A stretch of DNA of 64,000 nucleotides. It comes from Epiperipatus broadwayi (taxonomy: Eukaryota > Onychophora > Udeonychophora > Euonychophora > Peripatidae). Positions 38,231 to 50,635 of this stretch are shown here, one piece after another (position 1 is the stretch's first letter; every line of letters begins with the position of its first letter). The notes under the pieces are model-generated. The model did not search any database and was not told where the DNA came from. It saw only the letters and a program-made list of their open reading frames with translations. Made by a program: the position numbers and the translations under genes. The stretch covers positions 1,522,381 through 1,586,380 of the forward strand of contig JAQFVV010012489.1 in NCBI GenBank assembly GCA_028023455.1, in the 5' to 3' direction.

Positions 38231-41200
38231 GATAGTTCCCTAAAGTATATTATTAACAACAAAATACTTCTAAAATATAAAATCTTAATTTCATGTAAAA
38301 TTCTATACAATATTTTTATGTGTCGACTAAATTTCATTTATTTTTATTTTTTTTCTACAAGTAAATGCCACTTTCCAAACCGTATTAAAACAAATTCTCA
38401 CAACACTATTAAAATGTATGATGTATAAAAATGAATATTTGTCAAAAAAAAAAAATTAAAATATTGTAATCAATAGTTTTATTTCTTTTATCTTTGAAAT
38501 AAAATTTCATAAAACCTTTTTATGAAATTTTACTTTTAAAAATCAATATCTAGATAAATCAATTTATTTTCCAAGGTAATTCAACAAATTCAAATTCCAT
38601 TAATAAAAAAATGATAAAAAAATCTATTAATTGTTACATGAATATTTTATTATCAAATAAAAAAAAATGACAAAATAAATTAAGAAGAGGGCAAGCTATG
38701 ACTAACAATCACTTTATCAAAGTAAATGGTAGACTTGACATACAAACTCACTTTCGGATGAAAACTTGTACACAAATTATATTCACATATTGTAAAATAT
38801 ATATATAGTTATTTAGTAATGCCCAGGATGATTTAGAATAGTGGTAGAATAATGAAACTGAAAGCTAAAGGTCAATGGGTTGTATGTGGGCTATGACATT
38901 TCCAATGTTTGAATATTATACAATCAACTATTAAAATAATAATTACAATATAATAAAAAACATCAAATGACTTTGTTGATTGATTTTCACCATCTGCATT
39001 AGAAACAGTAATTGACTCTAATCAACTATTTGATAACTGTCTCCACTGCTAAAACTCAATATATAATAACTTGTCTGGAGATATGGTATTGCCAACAAGT
39101 GTCCATTGATTACTAAAGCTTAAAGAAGACAGTTCTGGATTAGAATAAATAAAGTAGATTACTGCTTGTAATTCAATAATGGATGTCATCAGGGAATGTA
39201 AAATATTAGTCATAATTACCACAAAACATTGAAAATCAAAACATCGGGCAATTCATAGTGCTAAAATACTGGAAAAGATGGATAAGTATAAATAACAAAC
39301 ACAACTTAAAAATATTTTAGTTTTTAAACCTGATTTACAAAAGCATAATGGGAAGTCATTAAAATCATTCACTGATAATTTTCTAATTATTTATAAATGT
39401 AAAGTAGTTTTTGAGTTAAAATATGTCATATAACCATGAAAACATTAAATATGATATATATCAGCTTTAAATTATAAAGAAAAAAATAGATCATTTTGTT
39501 ATGCAGCTGAACAAGCAGATTTGAAATACAAACACAAACGAAGAAAAAATTTCAATGTTTTATACATAGAAAGTTTTTAATTCTATATATAGGCAGAAAC
39601 AAATTCTGCTTTTAAAATTGGTAAAGAAGAAAAAAACTATTTTACCATTTTTTTTTTTTTTTGCTTTTAATAAGATATACTCAATACTTCAAATTTAACC
39701 CACACACATTTTAAACACATTACTAAAGATATCTAAAAAGAGTAATTGATGCCATGATGCAATTGTGAATAAAAACACTCTTATGATAGGTTATTATATG
39801 AATTCACCAACTTTTAGTATTTATCAATGGCAAATTACAAAATTTAATATACAAGTATCAAACATCTGCACTTATACATTTGACAACATTCCTGTTAGAT
39901 AAATACTTTAACATTATTATTAATCACTTAATAATCTAAAAATTATATCATTTTCAATTTAAAATTTAATGAATATATCAATCCATCTTTTTTTTAAATA
40001 TAAATACATGATACCAATACTTCAACTTCATTTCTTTTTAAGAAATATCTTGCTTAAGTGTACTCTATATTAAACTTCACTACACACTTTTCAAACTTGA
40101 ACTCAAAAGAACTCCTACAAGATGCTTTTGAGCCAATATTATTTTCTATTGTTTTTTGTTAAGTTTCTAATTATCAATAATGAGATTGTTCATCAAAAAC
40201 AAAACTTGTAATGCTAACTCGATTATTAGTTTTTAAATGTTTTAATAATTAAAAATATTATTCATGGTCTTGATATAGAGGAAGTTTTAATTAAATTATT
40301 GCCACATTACATTCATCACACAGAACTTCATAAAAGTGCTTAAATATGGATTATATTGTTATGTTTATTTAGATCTCAACTAGTTTTCAGATTGTTGATG
40401 ACTTTGATTATGTCAGAAACATATGTCCAAAAGAAATTGGTTGTTTATTTTTTAATCTAACATTACCACTTGGAAGATTGTACAATTTTAATAAATAATA
40501 CAAATTAAATAAACATTATTCAATATTTTTATGTAATTATGTGGTATTTAATTAGCTACTTACACATTTACGATAACTTATAAATAGCTATGAAATTTCA
40601 ATTGAAAAGAAAAGAACTTAAACTCAACACTAGCTAGAGATCTGTAAAAGAGTATATAGCAGAGAGACAAAAATGCTACCATTATATTAAAAGAATGATT
40701 ATAAATTGAAAAAATAGCAATGGAATACTTGAAACTGTTTAGACTTTCATTATTTAATAGTAACTGTGCAAAAAAAAAGAGGAACTAGACCATCATGTTA
40801 TTTGGATCCATCAAAAACTGTATTTCTAAAGTCTTTTGATGTCTAATCTATCTTCTGGAGAATAGTCAATAATGTTATTTGAAGAATAAAAAATCATAAA
40901 CTTTTGAAGAAATGCAAACAACAAAATTAATTTTTATTTCAAATTTTCTTATATCTGCTCCTTTCACTTCTCTCCTTACAACTGTAAAATAAAGAAGAAA
41001 TTATATATAAAAAAGATTACATTAAAGTGTATAAGAGGAGATGATAAAAAAATCGTAATATATATTTCAATTTTCTTATATAGAAATAGAAATTATCATG
41101 CTTAGTCATAAAGTTAAACAATTATTTGTGATTGGCTTCCTTATAATGAAGAAAGAAAACCTTGCCATATTACATATCATATTATAACATTTTAGTACAA

Positions 41201-41816
41201 TTTTCAGGCACATGTGATAGTATTTGGAGAAATGCATATATATATATATTAATAGCATATCTATGAGAAAAATAGGACTTCTAAATGACCCTTAGTTGAA
41301 AAAAGTTTCTAATTCATTTACCTTTAGTATAAAAAATTTTGATTATAAACATTGTAGTTTTCTATTTTGTTAGAATATAATTAATTTCTGCCAGAAAATC
41401 TTGGTTACTTTTGAGGTTTCACTGTTTGTTTATAATCTAAAATTTTCTTGTATATTTAAAAATATATATTGTTATAAACAAAATAATATTGCGAGATGAC
41501 ATTTACAAAAAAAAAATACGATAAATATATATGTGAGATGATTTATGACATTTAACTATGCAATATTTTATTTTTTTATAATAAGAAGTCCAAAAAAATT
41601 AGGTATATCATTATTAGATATATTAAAAGTCTGCACGTCTATTTAGATTAAATAAAAAAAGAAAGTAGTAATACGATTAGGATTAATTTAATTATTTTTT
41701 TTTTTCATTAATGAGCCTAATGAATGTTTATTCAATAATAAAATAAAGTTAAATCTTTTATGTTAATATATTTGTAAAAAAACTCAATAGTTAATTAATT
41801 GTGCTAAAATGTTGCT
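38231..41816. other. AT-rich DNA, no gene recognised
   Basis: Stops are dense on both strands. A faint tRNA-like block (AGTGGTAGAATAATGAAAC, 38842) is too weak to call a SINE. Confidence 0.5.
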
Positions 41817-42002
41817 ATGATGATAATCTGGACCAACTGACGAGTGCTGGTTTAGCACGAAATATTATATTGGTGATTATTTATCTTTTCGACATGTGTG
41901 TGATCAAGAGTATCAGCGGTATGAGATAGCATGGATGGTTAAGGGTCGTATGACAGTCTGAGTCAAACCCCCTATATATTACATATATAAGTGTAGGTAT
42001 GA
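41817..42002 (-). repeat. Single arm of the foldback family, 'gggggtttgaac' subfamily
   Basis: In the reverse complement it reads like the left arm of 908-1091 (AGGGGGTTTGACTCAGAC) and continues into the same inner sequence as the other subfamily (CCAGATTATCATC). Only one arm is present. The minus-strand open frame at 41881-42063 is produced by this arm. Confidence 0.85.
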
Positions 42003-42303
42003 AAAAGTCTGTACTTGAGAAAAAATTCATATGTTGAATTAAGTAATTCATGGACATTAACACTATTCTTTTTTATTAATATCAAATATTATTATTAATT
42101 TAACTTGAAAAATAGTTGGTTATCTATCTCATGATAACTTAACTATTAGAAATTTATATTATCTCTAGAAAGAAGTATCTAATATGCAGATTACAAAAAT
42201 GGAGTGAAATCTACGCAAAACTGACAATAAATAAATAAATGGTTGCACTCAGCAAATTAGATCAAAAATGATGATGATGGAAGCATCTAAAAATTATTAC
42301 AAC

Positions 42304-42340
42304 ACATCATCATCATCATCATCATCATTATTATTATTAT
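42304..42340. repeat. (ATC)n/(ATT)n microsatellite
   Basis: About nine CAT/ATC units passing into ATT units. Confidence 0.95.
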
Positions 42341-42671
42341 AATAAAGACAGTTCCTGCCATACCAACATCTGTTTCAGAGTAAAATGAAGATAAACATTA
42401 TAGATTACCAACATGATACAGTTTTTACTTCTAATACTCCCTATCTGAAGTCAATAATTGATAAAGGTAATATCAGTTATCCATGGTTATTTCCAGTTGC
42501 CTATAATTTTAAAAATAGATAAAAATTGTAAACTACTCATAAAAGTTTTTATGTGACCAATGCTGAGTTTCATTGAATATTTATTCTACTCTAATTTCAT
42601 TAAAACATGTTTGTATACAATCATATACCCATAAATGTAAACTCACACACATATATAATACAGTATATTAA

Positions 42672-42839
42672 CATCTCAACACTAGTTTATTAAGTAACTG
42701 AAATACTTTCAATCCAAAGCAGATAATACCCGAATACTGGTTTCTTAAGTATATAAAATACTCTCAATCCGAAGCACAATATTATCTTGTGCTTTGGGTT
42801 GAGAGTATTTCATTTATTTAATAAATAAGAGTTGAGATG
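42672..42839. repeat. Small foldback element
   Basis: CATCTCAAC at the left edge (42672) is complemented by GTTGAGATG at the right edge (42831-42839). The left side holds two related arms (AATACTTTCAATCCAAAGC and AATACTCTCAATCCGAAGC) and the right side the complement GCTTTGGGTTGAGAGTATT. So one arm appears duplicated. This family differs from the two larger foldbacks. No coding capacity. Confidence 0.8.
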
Positions 42840-42909
42840 CTAATCTAGGGTATTTCATAATATTAACCACTGAAAAATATAGGAATGAATTTTACAATTT
42901 TCACAATAC

Positions 42910-43110
42910 TAATACTATCATCATCATCTTTTTCAACCATTATCAACCACTGCAGGATGAATGTATATCCAAGTTCAATCCATTTTCTGTGATCTGTAAC
43001 TCTTTATGTCATCCATCCATCTCACATGTAGTCTTTTGCAATCTTTTCGATTCCAGTTTAAAATTTCAACTGTCAATCCATTATTATCTCTTCTAACAAA
43101 ACTTATATAT
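42910..43110 (-). mobile_element. 3' end of an RTE-type LINE, relic
   Basis: Read on the minus strand, it encodes a scrap of the LINE C-terminus, with ESKRL near 43055 and 'RWMDDIK'-like remnants (EMDG.HKEL) near 43000-43030. It ends in a (GATGAT)n-like tail, the short tandem-repeat 3' end usual for RTE-type LINEs, at 42915-42930. Strongly 5' truncated. Confidence 0.55.
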
Positions 43111-43286
43111 TTATACCAATATGTAAATAAAAGCTTTACCCAGTTTATGACATGATTATAATTATGATTAGCATTTATTTATTCATTTACTTATTTATTG
43201 GTATTTTGAGTACAATTCATTTCAGTGTTTTGTTTTATATATATATGAAAAAACAAATACAAGTTAATACAATATATATATAGTTA

Positions 43287-43323
<37 letters not shown>

Positions 43324-46300
43324 TGTAACTAATATATTTGTCAATTACATTGCTGGAGAAGACTGCTAAATAATCGAAATTGGGAAAAAACCCAATAATA
43401 ATAAAAGGCATTGAATATAAATTAAATGGCAAAAAAAGTACAATATTTTATATTCAAAACAATGAATATTTAATAGAATATTAATTGTCATTTTTATTTC
43501 CACCATTCTTGTTTACATTTTATTTTTATGTTTGATGGTGGTTTTGGTTGAAAATCATTACAATTCCTTGCGTTTCCAAATTTTAAGATGTTGAAAAGTG
43601 GAATTGAGTAATTTTCTCTCTATAATCCCTCAAGTAAATCTTTACAATAATCAAACACTTCTTTATAAAACAAATTATGATATTCATAAGTCATGTTGGC
43701 ATATATGATCAGAAATACATACAACAAAGAATGTCAATAAATAAAACTGCAGTCATTTGAAATATGTTACAAATTAATAATAATTTCACAGACACACGGA
43801 ATGAAGATCAAACCTATTCTGAGAATAAGTGGGAAAAAAAGTGTTAGATTGGTAGATCACATTATAGAACACAAGAGATGAATAAAAAAAATCTATGATA
43901 ATATTTAAACATAAAGTACTTACTAACAAATTGATTCTGAAAAAAATGTCATTAAAACTCCATCATGTTGCCAAATAATCTTTGAATACAAAAAGAGTCA
44001 TCAAAACTGCAACAAAATTTGTTAAAGAAAGGTAATAACAATATATATTTAAATCATGAACAAAGATTTTTTCACCGCTTGATCACATCACTTTTTATCA
44101 AAAGACCTGCTCTCTCCATGGTTAGTTATGATATCGATAAAATCATTAAATCTGGACTCCAAATGATTCCATATTGTACTATCACATACACTTTTATTTC
44201 AATCATTTATTAATTATATTAATGACACTTGACTGTGTAACGGATATTACTAAAGATTTTTCATACTATCCACTAATCCTTGGAATATAAAAAGAAAAAA
44301 TAAGTCATCACATGACCCCTGCTTACATCATGCTGTTCAGCAGCAAATTCATGTTTTACATCATATTTTTGACACCTAGAGTAAATTTGAATAACCAATA
44401 GATGTAAATAAATTTGTTTCTGAACTTCAGGATGTAAGCTGGAATCATAAGTTGTTTTATTGGTTATATATCCATTTTGGTCAAGGAATGGTGACTAGGA
44501 AGTTATTAACAATGTAAGACCATTATAATACATAGATACTGAACCAATATCAGATCCATGTAATTATGCATACAAAATGGCTTGGATTAAACATATTAAT
44601 ATGTTTTTTCAGTCTTGAATTAGTAGTAGCTTGATAATAAATCCAATAGAGAAAAGTTGCATCAGATCCAAAAAATTCCAGTGCACTACTCCTAAGAAAA
44701 ATCTCCTTATTGATAAAAGCAATAAGCTAGAAAGAAATCAGGAATATTTGATAAGACAGTATTAAATAGAATTTAATAAGTACTATAATCTAACCATCTA
44801 CTGATTGCTAAAACTTACATTAAATGGCAAGCATGTGGTGAACAATAAAAGAATATAAAAAGGAATAAGTTGTTACTTAAAGACTAATACTATAAAGAAT
44901 AATTTTCCAAAATTTGTATCAAAAGCAATTCCATAACCTTTATATTTTTATGTTTTCTCTGATCTATCTCTAGTATTTCAAGTCATTTATTTACTGTTAA
45001 CTCCTATGATTATGCTACGCTAAATAGGGTAATTTGTTTCATCATAAAAATTAAGAAATATGGAAATAGGCTAAATAAGATTTGGATGAGTGATCATCTG
45101 AGAATCTTGAGTGCAGTGGATCAGCCACCTTTTTCTCTGGATATTTTAGAAGAGTGGATTTAAAACAAATGTTTTCTTAGATGAGTAAACTAATATAAGA
45201 AAATCTAGTCAATTGAATGGAATTGTGCTCAACTCAATTAAATGTTCAATGTCATATGAACTAGCTGTATATTAGTAATAATAATAATTATTCTTATTTA
45301 TTATTATTATGATGATGATGATGATGATGATGATGACTATGACATTTTAGTTTAATATAATAAGAGCATGAAAGATTCAAGAACTAAAGATTCTTGGATA
45401 GAGCTCATTTATTACTTGGATAAATAATAGAAATTTATTTCTCACGTAATTTTGAAAAACAATCCTGCTTTCCCATTGGCAACAAATACTCCTAATAGAG
45501 GGATTATGTATATTTTAAATCAAAATTCTGTTAATTAAATATAGATTTTAATATAACCATAATAATTTTTATGACAGATTTAAAGCAAATTATTTTTTAT
45601 CCAACTTGAAATTCATGACGAAATCAATTTTCAAAGCATTGCATGATAAAAGGAAGGAAAAAATAATTGTCGGATAAGTTACTAGTAAATGAATAATTGT
45701 TAAATTAAAAATACACACTCATGCATGCAAACAGAGAAGAAAAATATTGGAATCCAATGGTTAAGGAATAATTCTTTTGACATTAAATGTCAAACAATCA
45801 AGCTTTTTATTTATTTAGTTTCATAAATAAAATACAAATTAAACAAAAACATTTAAATGTATGCAAGAGGAAACCATTTGGAAAAATAATAAATATTTTA
45901 CTGCATAATTTTAGTTGTATCACATATCTTTTGAAATATCTGAATTTTCTGTAGATATAAGATAACTTTTTAAATACAATTAACAGGGAAATATTTTTCT
46001 CTTATTGCGCAAACTTCTTAGGTGAACCTGTAATTGCAACATTATGGGGTAACATTAGTTGAATTGTGTGGTGATTTAGTAGGAGATATCTCAACTTTTA
46101 AGTCATTATGGAGAAAAATGAATAACTTTTCAAAGCTATAAATCAGTTGGAGTTCAGTAGTTAACTAAGAAATGATTTTTTTTTTAAAAAAAAATAGATA
46201 AATCTAAAACTTCTCAAAAAAAAAAAAAAAACATACAATATATATATTAAAAAATAAACAAATCACCATTTATTTATATTCACTTGTCTATATAGCTAAA

Positions 46301-47478
46301 ATTACATAATCTTGCAAATTTGTTTTAAATAAGAAAAACAAAAGATAGACCAGTCCTTTTAAAATAACACGTTGTAGGGCAGAAAGCTTTTCCACTCGTT
46401 CCTCATAGAGTAACTACGAAAAAAATGACAGTTGGCCACGTGATGATAATTTCAGTAAATGATTTTAATTTTAAATGATACTAATTAAATATCTATTCAC
46501 TGATCAGTGAAGATACCGTGAGTTAAGTCTGGGCTGTTCTATCCCTTAAAAATGCCAAATCTGTTGAAAAAAATTTAAATTTATGTTAAACTAGTTTCAA
46601 ACTCAGATATGGATTACCATTTCACTATAAATACTTTTTAAATAGATATGCCTACGAATATATAAATGTAGTCTGCCTCTGGTATAATGATGCATAATGA
46701 TAAATTGGTGCAATACCAAAAATTGTAAAATTTAGTCATCCATTGTCTCCCTTCACACGCAATATACTTTTCTTTCATACAATACTGGTGCATTATCTAT
46801 CTTTTTACATTGATTTGATTAGTACATTTTACTCAACTTGTAAATTTATAATGTAATTTTCTTTAGCTCTGTTTAGTTTATCATTATAATCATTCAAAAC
46901 AGTTCATATAACCTATTTATGAATAGTTTTTATATATATGTAAAGATTTCATAAATAATGAAAGTTCTGGAGTTGTAAATCCTAAGAGAGATCTAGATTT
47001 GTTTTTTTTTTGTTTAATCTGATAATTTTTCTGCATCCAATGTGGTTCAGCCTTCTTATATTAATCAATAAATAGGTATCTAGATATTTTTATCTAGAAG
47101 GGAAAACAACTCTTAATTAAATAATTCAAATAAATAATTGCTACACTGAACATAAAAAAGAAAGGCAAATGTTGAAATATGAAATAATTTGTCTCTCTTG
47201 TAAGACAGTCATTAAATATTTACACTATATTTTATTTTTATAAAATTGTTATTAAAACAAAGAAACTATTTATCTAAAAAAAAATTTATAGTTTGTTTAC
47301 TCCAAATAAATCTAGTATTTAATTTAGGTTATCATATATTCTTGTGTAATATAAATCCATATACAGTATATATTTTTTGAACCATATATTTTGCTTAGAA
47401 TATAAATACAGGTAGAAACAAGTATCTAAAAAAACATTTTTATTATAATTCTAAAAGGTTAGCTGGTATTATCTATAT
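43111..47478. other. AT-rich DNA with microsatellites, no gene recognised
   Basis: TA tracts lie at about 43236-43323 and an (ATG)n at 45309-45335. The open frame 44019-44213 (plus) is not recognised. The stretches at 44200-44560 and 45080-45170 are somewhat less AT-rich and may be decayed transposon sequence, but I could not place them. Nothing else supportable. Confidence 0.45.
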
Positions 47479-47890
47479 CAAGGGTGTCCAACAAGTCGAT
47501 CGTAATCCACCGGTCGATCGCAATGCCATTTTTGGTCGATCGCGAGGCCAATCTGGCAAGAGTTGTTTTCAAGTTTTTTTTGTTATTTTTGTTTTTATTT
47601 AATTTTTTTTTTCAATTCTAGATAGGTGAAGTGGACTAAGCCGTATCATTATTGAAAATAATATTGTTAATAATTAATTACTCATGTTGCTTTAATTCCC
47701 CTGGATATGAATTTTTTGGCCCGTTAATTATTTTTTACTAGGTAGATATATAAAAATATTATGTATTTCACACTTATCTTCACTTAGATACGTCATGATA
47801 ACAAGTCGATCGTTTATGACGACAAGTCGATCGCAACACATTTTAAAAATAAAAAGTAGATCTTAGGAACACAAAAGTTGGCCACCCCTG
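47479..47890 (+). mobile_element. hAT-like MITE, complete copy
   Basis: The terminal inverted repeats are CAAGGGTGTCCAAC (left) and GTTGGCCACCCCTG (right), 12 of 14 bases complementary, of the CAGGGGTxxxCAAC kind common in hAT transposons. An exact 8-bp target duplication ATCTATAT flanks it (47471-47478 and 47891-47898), as expected for hAT. Inside, GTCGATCG occurs repeatedly near both ends, possibly subterminal transposase binding sites. No transposase is encoded, so it is non-autonomous at 412 bp. Confidence 0.93.
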
Positions 47891-48583
47891 ATCTATATAA
47901 ACTTAATTGAGTAACTTAATGCTCTATTTTATATATTTAATGCTGTAAAATTGCATTTTTTTTTACTTAAGAATATTTCAATACCAAGGTTGCTATTTAC
48001 CCAACCATTAACCTTGAGAAGTTAAGCTTAACTTATCAGTTGAAAAGAGGTTTTTTTCTTTCCTTTTATCACTATTTGAAATTAGATAACAAATAATTAT
48101 GTTTTATTAAAAAGAAAAAATATATATATATTTTTTTTTACTAAAAAAAAAACATTTGAAATCATTTCTCTCTGTTACGTAAATCATTTCTAGTTTTAGG
48201 TTTTTGTCAGTTGTAATAAACCCCTTTTGTTAATTACTCTAATTGGAATCACATTCTAAAAACAAGTATAAAATGGGCAATTCTGTAACATATAGGTTAC
48301 TCATTGCTTCATCATCCTTATAAATTGATCACACTAATATCATTTTGCTTGCTGAAATCTACAACCAAGTTGATTAAGTTTTGTTTTGGAGGACAAGAAT
48401 ATGTGATGTTAGAACTTAGCCGAGCAATTACACACTTCTCAAGTTATGCTATTTTACTTTAATCTCTCTAAACATCTACAAATGGTGGGGAAAAAAGGGG
48501 ATATGTTTGATGGGAACAGGAGCTGAGACTTCGACAGTGCAATTCAAGATATCATATATCTTATTATCTGATGAACATTTCCA
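47891..48583. other. AT-rich spacer, no gene recognised
   Basis: Nothing recognisable apart from homopolymer runs. Confidence 0.5.
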
Positions 48584-48698
48584 TTTTTTTTTTCATATGT
48601 CATAGCATCGGCCGGGAGGCGAACCCGCAACAACCGTCTGCAACCAACTGCTTGCTCGCAAGGCAGCTGCGCTGACCTCTCGGCTAACAACGCTTGAC
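48584..48698 (-). repeat. tRNA-derived SINE
   Basis: On the minus strand it starts GTCAAGCGTTGTTAGCCGAG and has the best-preserved B box of the four copies (GGTTCGCCTCCCGG), with an A tail (T run at 48584-48593). Its CpG content is the highest of the family here, which suggests a younger insertion. No clear target duplication was found. Confidence 0.88.
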
Positions 48699-49328
48699 AA
48701 TTTAATTATCTTTAAAAACTTTTTAATCAATCTTATTACGATATTTTATTTGAAAATAGAAACTCATTATATTATTTCGCCATGAAGTATATTGATCTTA
48801 TCTGATTAATTTATGGCTAAAGCATTTATAACCCTTTTAAAAATATATTTATTACATCTTACTTAATTTGTATCTGTATTTGGATAAATGATTTACTTTA
48901 TGTTGCTTTATTATGAAATAGAATTATAGTTGGATATACGTACAGTTTATAAAGGACTCGTTATATTTATACGCCCACTTTGATATATATATTCAATCTA
49001 TTTTAATATAAGTCAGTTATAGCATGCATTTATAACTTATCTATCACTGTCATAGTCTATCTTTTTGAAGCATAGAAACCCTTTTGTTTGGATACCACTT
49101 TTAATATATATATTTTTATTGTGAGGCATATTCAAGTTGTTTTTTAATTTAAACAATAACATACACTTTGTGAAGTTACAACATGTTGATAAAAAGCCTC
49201 TTCCATTATAAATTCAACATGATGTTAAAATCTCTCAAAAGTAATTGTCATCCTGCTGTATTATTTTAACTAACATATATTCATTGTTATGAAAAAATCT
49301 CCAATTTTCTAATACATATATATATATA
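48699..49328. other. AT-rich spacer, no gene recognised
   Basis: Ends in a (TA)n tract that forms the target of the second hAT-like MITE. Confidence 0.5.
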
Positions 49329-49781
49329 TAGGGGTAGTCAACTTTTGTATTCATAAGATCTACTTTTTATTTTAAAAATGTGTTGCGATTGACTTGTTGT
49401 CATAGGCAAAGTCTAAGTGTAGAGTGGTGTGAAATACATGCCATTTACATATATATATATATTTAACAGGCCAAAAAACTCATGTCTGGGGGGAATTAAA
49501 GCAACACAAGTAATTATTAGCAATATTTATTAATTCAAATTAGCTAAATTAAGTCAAGATTAAAAATATCATTTTCAATAATGATACGATTTAGTGGTCT
49601 TCACCTATCTAGAATTGGAAAAAAATTTAAAACAAAAACAAAAATAACAAAAAAAAATTGAAAATCTTGACTTAATTTGATTCACTCATTACCTGACAGC
49701 TCTTGCCAGATTGGCCCCGCGATCGACCAAAATTGGCTTTGCAATCGACCGGTGGATCAGATTGACTTATTGGCCACCTTG
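49329..49781 (-). mobile_element. hAT-like MITE, second copy, opposite orientation
   Basis: Same family as 47479-47890 in reverse: left edge TAGGGGTAGTCAAC, right edge TTGGCCACCTTG. Shared inner blocks include GCGATCGACCAAAATTGGC (near 49720) and CGACCGGTGGATC (near 49747). The flanks are TA repeats (TATATATA and ATATATAT), compatible with an 8-bp target duplication but not decisive. More diverged than the first copy. Confidence 0.88.
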
Positions 49782-50077
49782 ATATATATGAGCATTGGAA
49801 TTGTTTTTGAAATATGCTCTTAATTAAGTGGAATAAAATATACGATCATTAAAGTAATCAGACTTATAATTGGGAAAATTATTTTATCTGAAGAAAAAGA
49901 CGAAAATCACTTCTTCCAAAAATACAGATGTTTAAAATGAGAGAATTGACGATAGAAATGTTAAAAGAAAAACATAAGTCTCCATAAAATACCCGCATTG
50001 ATGTAAATTTGTCTGAGATTTGCAAATTTTTTCCTATCTTTTTGTAATTAAATAACAAAGTAATAATAAAATAAAAA
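49782..50077. other. AT-rich spacer
   Basis: Nothing recognisable. Confidence 0.5.
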
Positions 50078-50635
50078 ATCTTTTTAAATGTTAATAATGT
50101 AACAAAATTTTCGTTTTTATATATTTAATTAAATAATTGAGGTATTATCCATAGATTTATTTTGTTCATTATAAGAAATTATAAAAAGATTAGATCTTTA
50201 GTGCATAATGATTGACTCGTATGTATACATATTTTTAGGTAGAATTAAAAAATTTCTAAGGTGACTTTTTTTTAATGTAACAAAATCATAGATAATTGAG
50301 ATAGCTAACCATTATTGCCCAATACAATAGACATATAGATGTTTTTGTTTGACTCATCTAGATAGTAAAGAGCAAAACTTTTCAGCAATTGCAATTAACT
50401 AAAAATTATTTTAAATTTATTTTTTCAGCTGCTTCTAGAGAGATGGGGAAGGAGGCACTCTTTGATTGCAACTGTATGTTTAATTTTTCGTAGAAGTCAT
50501 ATGAGATATTTTACTCCAAAATGGTTGGGATAGCAGTAGTATTTTAGTTGGAAGATTTTTTTTATTTGGTTGTTTGTTTACAGGATTATTAAAATCGGCA
50601 GAAATAAATTATACCTTAAATTTATATATATACCG
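50078..50635 (-). repeat. PLE tail, distal half (inverted copy)
   Basis: The reverse complement of 50078-50623 matches 11858-12407 in order along its length, with substitutions and small indels. It is the outer half of the PLE 3' tail; the inner half lies at 55866-56140 beyond the LTR element. Confidence 0.85.

Noticed and set aside
42304-42340. Short tandem units resembling a repeat array
   Set aside because: Three-base units without spacers are a microsatellite, not a CRISPR array; no CRISPR-like array exists anywhere in the window.
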